Assembly: GCA_023393065.1 (NCBI GenBank)
Contig: JAEWMX010000005.1
Span: 1 to 64,000, forward strand
DNA: 64,000 nt
Direction of reading: 5' to 3'
Origin: Bacillota bacterium
GTDB taxonomy: Bacteria; Bacillota_I; Bacilli_A; RFN20; CAG-826
A program made the position numbers and the translations under genes. Positions 8,040 through 16,585 of the stretch are shown piece by piece. Below the pieces are notes generated by a model. The model did not search any database and was not told where the DNA came from. It saw only the letters and a list, made by a program, of their open reading frames with translations. Each line of letters begins with the position of its first letter. Within the stretch, counting starts at the first letter, position 1.

Positions 8040-8540
8040 ATGAAAATTTTTAAAGAATTCAAAGACTTTATCAGCCGCGGCAATGTCATGCAACTCGCGG
8101 TCGGTGTCATTATCGGCGGAGCTTTTTCGGCGATCATCACCGCGCTCGTCGCCCACGTCTTCATGCCTTTAATTGGCTTGTTAGTCAATGGCGGTCTCAA
8201 CAATTTCTACACCGTCTTACCTAACAGCATTGAAGCGACGACCGCTGAAATACTGGCCGGGGCAGCCGTTCTTGCCAATAACGGCACTTACTACTCGGTG
8301 CTCAGCAAACTTGATTGGGGCTTAGTGTTAACTGCAATCATTAACTTCCTCTTAATCGCCTTAATTCTCTTTGCTGTCATCAAAATCTTCGCCAGCATTC
8401 AAAAAGCTAAAGAAGCCGCTTTGGCCAAACTACACAAAAAAGAAGGCGAGCCAGAACCAGAACCCGCACCCGCGCCGGCACCGGCTGCCGACATCGTCTT
8501 GCTGACCGAAATCCGCGATCTTCTAAAAAAAGACAAATAA
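8040..8540 (+). CDS. mscL: Large-conductance mechanosensitive channel MscL
   Basis: A homopentameric membrane channel that opens on osmotic downshock. The N-terminal amphipathic helix (KEFKDFISRGNVMQLAVGVIIGGAFS) and two membrane helices (about 20-47 and 98-121) are plain. The family core is about 130 residues. This protein has 166 residues because of a longer periplasmic-side loop and a Pro/Ala/Glu-rich linker (about 140-155) before the C-terminal helix. TTAGGAG precedes the start. It is monocistronic, with a terminator behind it. Confidence 0.95.
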   Translation: MKIFKEFKDFISRGNVMQLAVGVIIGGAFSAIITALVAHVFMPLIGLLVNGGLNNFYTVLPNSIEATTAEILAGAAVLANNGTYYSVLSKLDWGLVLTAIINFLLIALILFAVIKIFASIQKAKEAALAKLHKKEGEPEPEPAPAPAPAADIVLLTEIRDLLKKDK

Positions 8541-8565
8541 CTCAGTCATCATCAATCTAAAACAA

Positions 8566-8587
8566 AGACCTCCGAGGAGGTCTTTTT
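8566..8587. terminator. Rho-independent terminator between mscL and a convergent gene
   Basis: AGACCTCC-GA-GGAGGTCT is an 8-bp stem followed by T5 on the plus strand; the minus side has an A/T-rich tail. It probably serves both genes. Confidence 0.85.
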
Positions 8588-8590
8588 GTG

Positions 8591-9694
8591 TTACTGTTCC
8601 AACTTCCAATCAGGGTGAGCGACCTTGACTTTATCAAGGGCCTCCTTAAATAAGGAGTTTTCAATTTCGGCAATGCCGGGGGCGGTGTATTTGATCGCTT
8701 TCTTTTTGCGGTCCAGGCAATACATGATCTCGCCTTGCGCGTCATCCATCAATCCGGCGATGAGCACATAAGCGCGAAGCGATGGCATCGATAAATCGTT
8801 GGCGATAAAACGGTGAATCGAAGTGGGAATTGTCGCATAGTAGGCTTTCGCGTCTTCCAGAGGTTCGTTCATTATTTTCAAGAAGAGAAGTTGCGCGATG
8901 GCGCGGTTATGCGTCGAGTTGCTAGTCTTTGCTTCATTGGCGATGATATTAGTCAGTATCGTCTCGGCCTCCGCAAATTTTTTCTCTTTGATATTGCGGT
9001 ATACGGAGATGAGATTGACTTCTGCGGTAAAATCGGTGATTTCATCAAAGATGCGGGGCGTAAATGGCTCATCGCCGTTTTCCGCGAGCATCAATTCGTT
9101 ATAGGCGACGATGTTTATTTTCTTTGCGAAAAGCGTGAGGCGATAACCATCGGTGACAGCATCAAGTTTAAAGGGGACGATGTTATAAAGAGTCATCATG
9201 CCACCAATGGAGGCAACGATAATCGCTCCGATTGAGAGCCAGACGAGATCGACATCGACATTTGTCGAAATGAGGGCGTAGAGTATAATCGCAGCAACGA
9301 GTTCAATAAGGTAGAGAAGAACCGGCAAAAGAGTCGCCGGCCGCGGATTTGATTTCTCGCTTTTAGGCAAAAACTTGGTCTCGCCGGTCAAGCCGTCGAA
9401 CATTCTAAAAGCAAAGTGCGTTTTGCCACTCTTTTTGTGAAAGCAAAAGCCAAAGATATTGACGGAGTGAATGCGATATTTCCCGATGAGGCCGCCTAAG
9501 ATGTGGCCAACTTCGAGTAAGATAGCGTTGATAAAGACGCCGATAATAACAGAGATAATGGCAAAGGCGTATTGATTTCCGCCGACCGAAGCGTTGGCTG
9601 CAAAGACCGGCTGAATAATTCCCAGGCCGACAAAAAGGGCCAGGCCAATCATCACGGCATAGACAATTAAACTCGCGGCATCTTCTTTTTTCAT
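8591..9694 (-). CDS. Membrane protein resembling an M50 protease with a lost metal histidine
   Basis: A 367-residue protein with about four membrane segments (8-32, 42-70, 125-143, 150-170) and a soluble C-terminal half (about 190-367) with helical, repeat-like character. Residues 60-68 read LEVGHILGG where M50 site-2-type proteases have HExGHxxGG. His-to-Leu at position 60 (codon CTC) removes one zinc ligand. A second family-like motif is seen as NIVPFKLDAVTDG (about 171-183). It is therefore probably an inactive relative, perhaps a binding protein or regulator. Start: AGGGAGG lies about 9 nt upstream. It is downstream of the alcohol dehydrogenase gene by 15 bp and may be the last gene of that operon. 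The family assignment is by motif only. Confidence 0.65.
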   Translation of the reverse strand: MKKEDAASLIVYAVMIGLALFVGLGIIQPVFAANASVGGNQYAFAIISVIIGVFINAILLEVGHILGGLIGKYRIHSVNIFGFCFHKKSGKTHFAFRMFDGLTGETKFLPKSEKSNPRPATLLPVLLYLIELVAAIILYALISTNVDVDLVWLSIGAIIVASIGGMMTLYNIVPFKLDAVTDGYRLTLFAKKINIVAYNELMLAENGDEPFTPRIFDEITDFTAEVNLISVYRNIKEKKFAEAETILTNIIANEAKTSNSTHNRAIAQLLFLKIMNEPLEDAKAYYATIPTSIHRFIANDLSMPSLRAYVLIAGLMDDAQGEIMYCLDRKKKAIKYTAPGIAEIENSLFKEALDKVKVAHPDWKLEQ

Positions 9695-9709
9695 AAAAAT
9701 AAAACCTCC

Positions 9710-10882
9710 CTAGAGACACGATAGCAAAAGCGCTTCAATGTCCTTAGCATCTAGCGGTCGGACGGAATGGCCAACCGTACGTGTACCGTTTTCCGTGATC
9801 ATCGCGACTAGACGCGGGATGTCTTGTTTATCAATTCCTAATTCGCGAAGCGTCACCGGCATGCCGATTTCTTCAAAGAAACGACGGAGTTCGCGTACAC
9901 CAATATTAGCACTTTCTTCTCTGCTTACAAAATGGATTTTAAACACTTCGCGGGCAAAGGCAGAAAACTTATCGATCTCGGCATCTTTGACAAAAGCCAT
10001 CCAGGCCGGAATCATGACCGACAAGGCTGCGCCATGGGCAATGCGCGGATCGTGGCCGCTCAGGCCGTGGGCAATCGCATGAATGGGCATGTTGACTTTC
10101 TTGCCGAGTCCGGTGATGCCATTGTGGGAAAAGGAACTGGCTAGCATCAAAGATGCTCGCGCATCGTAATCACCGGGATTATCAATCGCTGCTTTCCCGA
10201 CTTCAACGACGTGGCGAATGACGCCTAAAGCGAATTCGTCAGCTAATTCTTTTTTTTCGCTCGGTGAGAAATACCGCTCAAAAGAATGCGAGATGATGTC
10301 GACGATGCCGCATCCGGTTTGATATTTGCTGACCGAATAAGTCAGCTCGGGATTGCAGATGGCGAAGAGGGGGCGATTTAAGTCGCTGTTAAAGCCGCGC
10401 TTTAAACCTGTCTCGTCGTTAGAGATAACGCAGGAAGCCGAAAGCTCCGATCCAGCGGCCGCGATTGTCAGGACGACGCCGACGCTCAGAGCTTGTTTGG
10501 GCTTGGCGAGATGAAGGTTAAAATCAAAGGGATCGCCATCGTAAAAGAAACCGGCCGCAATTGCTTTCGCGGAATCGATGACCGATCCGCCGCCGACAGC
10601 GAGGATAAAATCGATGTCTTCTTTTCTGGCTAAATAGACGCCGGCGCGCACCATCGAGTGGGTGGGATTGACGCGGACGCCACCAAATTCAATAAAATCG
10701 ACATCATTGTTCTTCAAAGAAGAAACAATTGTCTGATAAAGACCTGATGATTTAATCGATCCTGTGCCATAGTGAAATAAAACTTTCTTAAAGCCATAAG
10801 ATTTAATTATGGCTCCTACATCTTTTTCTTTACCCCGTCCAAAAAATAATTTTGTCGGTGCCACAAAATCAAAATCAATCAT
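9710..10882 (-). CDS. Iron-containing alcohol dehydrogenase, butanol dehydrogenase type
   Basis: NAD(P)H-dependent reduction of aldehydes to alcohols. The dinucleotide-binding motif GGGSVIDSAK (about 97-106) and the metal ligands in GIVDIISHSFERY and in HAIAHGLSG...RIAHGAAL identify the BdhA/YqhD group of family III dehydrogenases. The length of 390 residues is usual. Its start overlaps the tetR stop by 8 bp, with AAGGAG inside tetR, so expression is coupled to that regulator and to psuG. The physiological substrate cannot be read from sequence. Confidence 0.92.
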   Translation of the reverse strand: MIDFDFVAPTKLFFGRGKEKDVGAIIKSYGFKKVLFHYGTGSIKSSGLYQTIVSSLKNNDVDFIEFGGVRVNPTHSMVRAGVYLARKEDIDFILAVGGGSVIDSAKAIAAGFFYDGDPFDFNLHLAKPKQALSVGVVLTIAAAGSELSASCVISNDETGLKRGFNSDLNRPLFAICNPELTYSVSKYQTGCGIVDIISHSFERYFSPSEKKELADEFALGVIRHVVEVGKAAIDNPGDYDARASLMLASSFSHNGITGLGKKVNMPIHAIAHGLSGHDPRIAHGAALSVMIPAWMAFVKDAEIDKFSAFAREVFKIHFVSREESANIGVRELRRFFEEIGMPVTLRELGIDKQDIPRLVAMITENGTRTVGHSVRPLDAKDIEALLLSCL

Positions 10883-11492
10883 GTCTTTCTCCTTGTTTAG
10901 TGCTTATTTTTTCGTCTTCGGCAAGTTCTGGGTGTTTCCTTTTTTCGATCGTGCCGCGCAAGGCATTTTCAACCATCATCTTCTCGACGTTTTTCAAAAT
11001 GGCATCAAAGCGTGCCAGCAAATGATTCTTATCTTCTTCCATTCCGGTATTAATCCAATAGGAAAGTTCCGAAACAATAATGCTGGCGACGATGCGCGAA
11101 ACACTTTTTATCTGTTCGCCAGGCAAACTTTTATATTTAGCATTCGCGGCGAGGCGGTTATAAGATCTCGCATGCAAATAGTTGTGAACGAAATTAATTA
11201 TATTAATTGCGTAAGGCGACGTCAGAAAGTTTTTTAAGATATCGCTGTTATTCGCGTAAAGATCGGCGACAAAGCGCGCGTCTTGATTCAAGTCGCCATC
11301 CTTGTCGCTGCGTTTTTCGCAGATATCGACCAAGATGGCATCGATAAAATCACCCATGTCTTTAAAGTGATAATAGAAAGTTTGGCGTTTGACGCCGACG
11401 CGATCGCACAATTCTTCAATGCTGATTTTGGCGAGCGGTTTTTCCTGCGCGAGACTGAAGAGAGCCCCGCTGAACGAATTAAGTTTTTTCAT
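10875..11492 (-). CDS. TetR family regulator inside the psuG-adh operon
   Basis: A 205-residue regulator. The N-terminal helix-turn-helix is clear (ISIEELCDRVGVKRQTFYYHFKDM, about 23-46), and an all-helical ligand domain follows. It resembles the DhaS/YbiH type. It overlaps psuG by 14 bp and the dehydrogenase by 8 bp, so it is cotranscribed with both and probably controls them. No matching palindrome is evident upstream of psuG, so the operator is unknown. Confidence 0.85.
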   Translation of the reverse strand: MKKLNSFSGALFSLAQEKPLAKISIEELCDRVGVKRQTFYYHFKDMGDFIDAILVDICEKRSDKDGDLNQDARFVADLYANNSDILKNFLTSPYAINIINFVHNYLHARSYNRLAANAKYKSLPGEQIKSVSRIVASIIVSELSYWINTGMEEDKNHLLARFDAILKNVEKMMVENALRGTIEKRKHPELAEDEKISTKQGERHD

Positions 11493-12408
11493 GTTTGTTC
11501 CCCTTGGTATTAAGTTGCGCGAGCGCTTTTGCGACTGCGGCCCCCAATAATGCGTTATTTTTGATTAGTCGAATGTTTGCTGCTAAAGATTTACCTTTGG
11601 TAATAGTCGCGATTTCTCGCAGCAGAAATGGCGTAACTTCTTTTCCCTTAATGCCATTTTTTTCAGCTTTGCCCAGAGCCTCGTCAATGGCTTGATCAAT
11701 TTCGGCTTTGGGCATTTCTGCTTCGCGCGGAACCGGATTGGAAATCAAAATACCGCCTCTTAACTTTAAATCGCGTTTGTTTTTGATGATGGCGGCGGCT
11801 TCGTCGGCGCTTTCGATTCGGTCTTCGATTTTTAAGCCTGAATCACGCGAATAGAAACTGGCAAATTCGTCGCTTTGATAAGACAAAACAATCACGCCTT
11901 TAGTCTCAAGGTATTCAAGCGTCAGCGGCAAGTCTAAAATGGCTTTTGCTCCAGAAGAGATAACGGTGACATCGGTCATCGCAAACTCCTCTAAATCAGC
12001 CGAGATGTCAAATGTTGTCGAGGCGTTTCTGTGCACACCCCCAATTCCACCGGTGACAAACACTTCAATTCCCGCTTTTTCAGCGATGATCATCGTCGCA
12101 GCCACGGTTGTCGCGCCCCACCCTTTTTGAGCGATGACGACCGGCAAGTCACGACGCGATACTTTGCGAATTCCTTGGCGCTTTCCAAATTCTTCAATTT
12201 GATTCGGACTCATCCCGACGACAATCTCGCCATCGATGATGCCGATTGTTGCTGGAACGGCTCCGGCTTTGGAAATTATATCTTCAAGCAGCAAAGCTGT
12301 TTTAACATTCTCAGGATATGGCATGCCATGCGAAATAATCGTCGATTCCAAGGCGACGACGGGGCGCTTTTGTTGTATGGCTGTTTCGACTCGAGAATTA
12401 ATTAACAT
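11479..12408 (-). CDS. psuG: Pseudouridine-5'-phosphate glycosidase
   Basis: Cleaves pseudouridine 5'-phosphate to uracil and ribose 5-phosphate (reversibly). Family blocks are visible: ALESTIISHGMPYPEN (about 19-34), VFVTGGIGGVHR (about 116-127) and TPFLLREIATITKGKSLAANI near residue 265. The length of 309 residues is normal. AAAGGAGG sits 6 nt before ATG. The usual partner kinase PsuK is not adjacent; instead a TetR regulator and an alcohol dehydrogenase overlap downstream. The kinase may be elsewhere in the genome. Confidence 0.95.
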   Translation of the reverse strand: MLINSRVETAIQQKRPVVALESTIISHGMPYPENVKTALLLEDIISKAGAVPATIGIIDGEIVVGMSPNQIEEFGKRQGIRKVSRRDLPVVIAQKGWGATTVAATMIIAEKAGIEVFVTGGIGGVHRNASTTFDISADLEEFAMTDVTVISSGAKAILDLPLTLEYLETKGVIVLSYQSDEFASFYSRDSGLKIEDRIESADEAAAIIKNKRDLKLRGGILISNPVPREAEMPKAEIDQAIDEALGKAEKNGIKGKEVTPFLLREIATITKGKSLAANIRLIKNNALLGAAVAKALAQLNTKGNKHEKT

Positions 12409-12517
12409 CTACGCCTCCTTTCGCAAGACGGTTGCTTTTTTAAAATTTGAATTGATAAGACGATGAGCAATAACGGTTCTATATTTATTTGATGACGTTA
12501 TTGTGGACTTTCATCTT

Positions 12518-12545
12518 TAAAAAGACGATGTGAGTCCATACTCAC
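12518..12545 (-). terminator. Candidate terminator after the acidic lipoprotein gene
   Basis: GTGAGT-ATGG-ACTCAC on the minus strand forms a 6-bp hairpin, with a T5 run four bases later. It is modest. The rest of the 195-bp gap (12409-12603) is AT-rich, with no gene; the psuG promoter should lie here. Confidence 0.4.
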
Positions 12546-12603
12546 GAGACTAATAATTATTTAATAACTAATATATACAAATGACAAGTTTTATTTATAA
12601 AAG

Positions 12604-13617
12604 TTATAAATTTGGTGGGGTGCTAGAAAAAGTAAAGCCTTCGGGATCAAGAAGCGTTCCGCCGAAAGCGCCGATGTCTTCAACGCTGAAGATAGCGGTT
12701 TTTTCCGTAAAGGTGCGATATACTTCGTCGGGGCCGACAATTTCAAAAGTCCCGCTAAAATCGCTGACTTTTTTGATCATTCCATCGACAATTAACACCG
12801 AGTGAATGGCCTTGCCGCCTAAAGCCGAACTGGCAGGATCATAAGAGGCAGCCACAACGAGTTCCAAACTAGTGCTCGTGTTTAACGCTGGGTTGGCATC
12901 GACTTCACCATCGGCTTTACTTGCGAACTTATTGGCTGTGAAGGTCGATAGCTCGATGTTTTCGTTATCTTGGTAGAGATCAAAGAGATTATTCAATTCG
13001 AGAGCTTTTGCTTGGCCATCGATTAAGTATAATTTGTGCATATAGTTTTCGGTGCCGTAAACGCTTTCGATTGCCACATCGTCGTCTACGCCGGCAAAAT
13101 CATAAATTTCGTAGAAGCGGGAAAGGGATGGACAGAAACCATTTCTAAACACTTGGTAATCCGCTGTTAAATCAATTGTCACTTCGGTGGTTTCGGCCTC
13201 GTCATAGTAATTTTCATCGGCATCATATGTGCCCACTAATATTTTTTCGGTATCATAACGCGACACTTCTTTGCTATATTCTCCAAAAAAATCCCGATCA
13301 TCATCTAGTACTGCGAGAGTGTCGTAATCAGTCGTAATCTCCAAATTATAAACAACGTGATTGGCATAACCGTCATTTGTGCCTAATATTTCAAGGATTG
13401 CGTCGCGCTCTTCGTCGGTCTGTGTTCCATCTTCAAGTTCGTCAATTGCGTCACCTAAAGTATCATCTTGGTCAAAGACAAAAAACGAGGAATCGTCTTC
13501 ACAAAAAGTGAATTCATCATCGCTTTCGCTATCGCTCGTCGAAGTGGCCGGACCGGCACAGCCGGCGAGCAGGAGAGTGAGAAAGACAATAATTGGTGGC
13601 GAGATTCTTTTTTTCAT
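12604..13617 (-). CDS. Acidic lipoprotein of unknown function
   Basis: A 337-residue surface lipoprotein. A signal peptide with lipobox LAGC (Cys20) is followed by a very acidic region (SDSESDDEFTFCEDD) and a mature domain rich in Asp, Glu, Tyr and Phe. Two further cysteines (about 39 and 162) may pair. I do not recognise the fold. It stands alone, with AT-rich gaps on both sides. The Shine-Dalgarno is weak. It was perhaps acquired or is lineage-specific; nothing in the neighbours hints at its role. Confidence 0.75.
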   Translation of the reverse strand: MKKRISPPIIVFLTLLLAGCAGPATSTSDSESDDEFTFCEDDSSFFVFDQDDTLGDAIDELEDGTQTDEERDAILEILGTNDGYANHVVYNLEITTDYDTLAVLDDDRDFFGEYSKEVSRYDTEKILVGTYDADENYYDEAETTEVTIDLTADYQVFRNGFCPSLSRFYEIYDFAGVDDDVAIESVYGTENYMHKLYLIDGQAKALELNNLFDLYQDNENIELSTFTANKFASKADGEVDANPALNTSTSLELVVAASYDPASSALGGKAIHSVLIVDGMIKKVSDFSGTFEIVGPDEVYRTFTEKTAIFSVEDIGAFGGTLLDPEGFTFSSTPPNL

Positions 13618-13707
13618 AACTTAACTGAAAAGTATCACTTTTCTATAAACAAGTATAAGTGAATTTTACTATCTTTTGTATATTTCTTATATATATTTGC
13701 TTTGAGC

Positions 13708-14160
13708 TTATCGCTTGTTTTTAAAAAAATCGGAAACTAATTGGCCGCACTCTTTTGCTAAAACACCACCGGTGATGGCGGGATGGTGATTGAGATTTTT
13801 CTGTTCAAAGAGATTATAAGAACTGCCAAGCGCCCCTCCTTTGGGGTCTTGAGCACCATAGACAATGCGATCGAGACGGGTCCATAAAATGGTTCCGGCA
13901 CACATGGTGCACGGCTCAATCGTCACGTAGAGCTGGCAGCCATCGAGACGCCAGACACCAAGTTTTTTGCAAGCTTTGCGAATGGCGATAATTTCGGCGT
14001 GAGCTGTCGGATCTTGCGTTGCTTCGCGCCGGTTGTGACCGCGCGCGATAATTTTATCGTTTCTAACGATAACAGCTCCGACGGGGACCTCGTCGATCGC
14101 TTGCGCTTTCTTCGCTTCTTTTAAAGCGTGCAACATGTAATATTCGTCGATATTTTTCAT
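13708..14160 (-). CDS. tadA: tRNA adenosine(34) deaminase
   Basis: Converts A34 to inosine in tRNA-Arg(ACG), allowing CGN codon reading. The zinc-deaminase motifs HAEIIAIRKA (His-Ala-Glu) and PCTMCAGTI (PCxxC) are complete. The start at 14160 (150 residues) fits the family N-terminus. The longer version from a TTG at 14190 would start inside the SRP RNA and is rejected. The gene begins only a few bases after the 3' end of that RNA, so the two probably share a transcript; GGTGG in the last SRP RNA bases is the only ribosome-site candidate. Confidence 0.95.
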   Translation of the reverse strand: MKNIDEYYMLHALKEAKKAQAIDEVPVGAVIVRNDKIIARGHNRREATQDPTAHAEIIAIRKACKKLGVWRLDGCQLYVTIEPCTMCAGTILWTRLDRIVYGAQDPKGGALGSSYNLFEQKNLNHHPAITGGVLAKECGQLVSDFFKNKR

Positions 14161-14164
14161 ATAA

Positions 14165-14247
14165 ATAAACCACCGCACATGTACCAGCAACTTAAGGCTG
14201 CTGCGTCTCCGCCCTGACCTGGTTCATCGTAATACATCGCGATGGCA
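14165..14247 (-). ncRNA. ffs: Small signal recognition particle RNA
   Basis: The minus strand carries the SRP domain IV core: AACCAGGTCAGG, then GCG-GAGA-CGC (stem with a GNRA tetraloop), then AGCAGCC. The outer arms CCATCGCGATGTA and TACATGTGCGGTGG pair with one bulge, giving a single long hairpin of about 80 nt, the short 4.5S-type form without an Alu domain. A -10 element TATAAT lies at 14253-14258 just upstream; no good -35 was found. The RNA binds Ffh for cotranslational targeting. It runs directly into tadA. Confidence 0.92.
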
Positions 14248-14278
14248 TAGATATTATAACAACAAATTAATAAATGTT

Positions 14279-15559
14279 TTATTTTTTGGCTTCGAGCTTG
14301 CTGATACCACCCATATATGGGCGCAACACTTCAGGCACGATCACGCTGCCATCAGCTTGCTGGAATTGCTCTAAAATCGCCGGGACAAGACGCGAAGTGG
14401 CAAGGCCGCTGGCATTTAGGGTGTGACAAAACTTCATTTTTCCGCTTTCTTTGTCGCGGTAGCGAATCATCCCCCTGCGCGCTTGATAATCGCGGGCGTT
14501 AGACGCGCTAGATACTTCTTTATATGTCGCCATACTTGGGATGTAGACTTCGATATCATAAGTGCGAGCCATGGCGTGGGAACAATCGCCGGCGGCCAGT
14601 TTGCTGACATGAAAGTGAAGGCCGAGCTGTTCGACGAGGCTTTTAGCTTTATCGACCATCTCATCAAAAGCGCAATCAGATCCTTCTTCGGTCGTATACT
14701 GTACAATTTCAACTTTGTTGAACTGGTAACCGCGAATCATCCCTCTTTCCTCGGTGCGATACGATCCGGCTTCTGAGCGATAGCACGGCGTATAGGCAAA
14801 ATATTTACGAGGTAAGGAATTGATATCAAGAATCTCGTTGCGATGCAAATTCACTAGAGCGGTTTCCGCCGTCGGAAGAATAAACTTCTTGGGCGAGACG
14901 CCTTCTAAAGAAAATACCGCGTCGTTGAATTTTGGAAATTGTCCGGCCACGAAACCGGATTCGTAATTTAAGATGTGGGGAGGAAGGATAAACTGATATC
15001 CATCCTTAAGGTGATTGGCGATGAAATAGTTGATTAAAGCCCATTCAAGCATCGCTCCTTGACCGGTGTAAATCCACGTGCCAGATCCGCTGATTTTAGC
15101 CGCTCTCTCGTAATCGACGAGACCGAGCGACTCAGCAAGTTCCACATGATCTTTAATTTTGAAGTCAAAGACCGGTATTTTCCCATATTCATAAACGACG
15201 CGATTGTTTTCCTTGCCGCCCGGTAGCAAATCGTCATCAGGAATATTAGGAAGGCCGGAAACAATATCGAAAATTTCACCTTCGACCACTTTTAAACGGG
15301 ATTCATCAACCGCATTTTCGGCGGCTAGCTCTTTAACTCGGGCAAAAATACTTGCGATGTCACCGCCGCTCTTTTTTATTTGCGGAACCGATCCCGAGAG
15401 ACGGTTCTGTTCAGCTTTTGAACTCTCAACTTTTATTAAGAGCTTTTTTCTTTCTTCTATTAGAAGAAGCAAGGGAGCAAAATCAACATCGAATAACTTC
15501 TTTTTTAAGGCGTCCTGAACTATTTGTGGATTCTCTGATATCAATTTGATGTCGAGCAT
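14279..15559 (-). CDS. serS: Serine-tRNA ligase
   Basis: Class II synthetase of 426 residues. An N-terminal coiled-coil arm (about 27-105) binds the tRNA. Motif 2 is seen as YRSEAGSYRTEERGMIRG and motif 3 in the C-terminal segment ending VLRPYMGG. AAGGAGG 6 nt before ATG lies inside the end of the upstream glycosyltransferase gene, two bases from its stop, so the pair is coupled. No T-box leader is present. Confidence 0.97.
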   Translation of the reverse strand: MLDIKLISENPQIVQDALKKKLFDVDFAPLLLLIEERKKLLIKVESSKAEQNRLSGSVPQIKKSGGDIASIFARVKELAAENAVDESRLKVVEGEIFDIVSGLPNIPDDDLLPGGKENNRVVYEYGKIPVFDFKIKDHVELAESLGLVDYERAAKISGSGTWIYTGQGAMLEWALINYFIANHLKDGYQFILPPHILNYESGFVAGQFPKFNDAVFSLEGVSPKKFILPTAETALVNLHRNEILDINSLPRKYFAYTPCYRSEAGSYRTEERGMIRGYQFNKVEIVQYTTEEGSDCAFDEMVDKAKSLVEQLGLHFHVSKLAAGDCSHAMARTYDIEVYIPSMATYKEVSSASNARDYQARRGMIRYRDKESGKMKFCHTLNASGLATSRLVPAILEQFQQADGSVIVPEVLRPYMGGISKLEAKK

Positions 15560-15560
15560 A

Positions 15561-16580
15561 TTATCTGCCTCCTTTATTGTTAGCGATAAGTTCCATATAA
15601 ATTTTTTCTAGCTGCTTGCCGATTTCCGTCAAACTTTCATTTTTAGCAATGTTGTAAGCTTTTACGGCCTTTGAAGGTAGTTCGCCACTGAAGAATTGAT
15701 TGATATTAGCGGCAACGGCCGGTAGGGTGTTGGCAATATAAGCATATCCCTTTGTCAAAACCTTGGCGTCGTAATCGATGGGACCGAGCCCGATGATCTG
15801 ACACTTGGCGGCGATGGCATCGAGGGTCGTAATGGCATTGTATTTACGGCGATTGATCAAAAGAAAGACATTGGCGTTCATCATCACTGAACGGTAGACG
15901 TCTTCGGGAATAATGGGATTAAACCGCAAATTTTTCGGAGAACGTCTTAAAAGGCGACGGATCTTGCTCGGCAAAAGTAGCAAATGCTTTGCTTGCCCAA
16001 AATAAAGAAACTTGTATTCCGGACAGAGTCTGGCAATTTCCACGATGTTGCGGATTTCTTCGCGGCTATCATACTGGCCAAAAGCGACGACTGTTTTTGC
16101 TGATTTATTTAAACGAAAATAGCGATAGAAGAGATCGGCTTCTAATTGATCGTTCTTTTCAAAGCGAGCGATGTTGACACCCGGGGACAAGACGATGATT
16201 TTTGTTTTGACGCCGGAATCGGCTAAGAACTTAACTCCGGCCTCGTTTGGAACGATGACAACATTGACTTTGTTAAGTATGCGCAAAGCGCGGTTGCTCA
16301 AGCGAACTTCGCCGTCGCGGGTGACTTCAGTAATTTTCGCCACCGGATCAGACTCGCACATCAAAGCGGAGAATATGACTGGCTTGCCGAGTTCAATCGC
16401 GTCGTTGATTTTCATCTCGTCAGCGATCGAGATAAAATGCGCGACATCATAGTGATCAATGCTGTTTTTGGCAATTTCAATATTCGTCAACTCGAGTGCG
16501 CCTTTAATGTTTTTTCTCAGGCGCATCCCTTCGTAAACATCTTTGAGATAGCGGGGTTGAAAGTGGACGAAAACCTTCAT
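15561..16580 (-). CDS. GT-B fold glycosyltransferase, family 4-like
   Basis: A 339-residue protein with two Rossmann-like halves. The nucleotide-sugar side shows KTVVAFGQYD (about 165), YKFLYFGQAKHL and a degenerate family-4 donor motif (NAITTLDAIAAKCQIIG, about 259-275) lacking the usual first Glu. It has no signal or membrane helix, though basic surface patches (KIRRLLRRSPK) could bind a membrane, as in glycolipid synthases. It lies between gyrA (gap 5 bp) and serS in one operon. The acceptor is unknown. No Shine-Dalgarno is evident, so coupling to gyrA is likely. Confidence 0.75.
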   Translation of the reverse strand: MKVFVHFQPRYLKDVYEGMRLRKNIKGALELTNIEIAKNSIDHYDVAHFISIADEMKINDAIELGKPVIFSALMCESDPVAKITEVTRDGEVRLSNRALRILNKVNVVIVPNEAGVKFLADSGVKTKIIVLSPGVNIARFEKNDQLEADLFYRYFRLNKSAKTVVAFGQYDSREEIRNIVEIARLCPEYKFLYFGQAKHLLLLPSKIRRLLRRSPKNLRFNPIIPEDVYRSVMMNANVFLLINRRKYNAITTLDAIAAKCQIIGLGPIDYDAKVLTKGYAYIANTLPAVAANINQFFSGELPSKAVKAYNIAKNESLTEIGKQLEKIYMELIANNKGGR

Positions 16581-16585
16581 AAATA

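Noticed and set aside
14161..14190. Longer tadA from a TTG start
   Set aside because: The start lies in the 3' arm of the SRP RNA and adds residues not seen in TadA.
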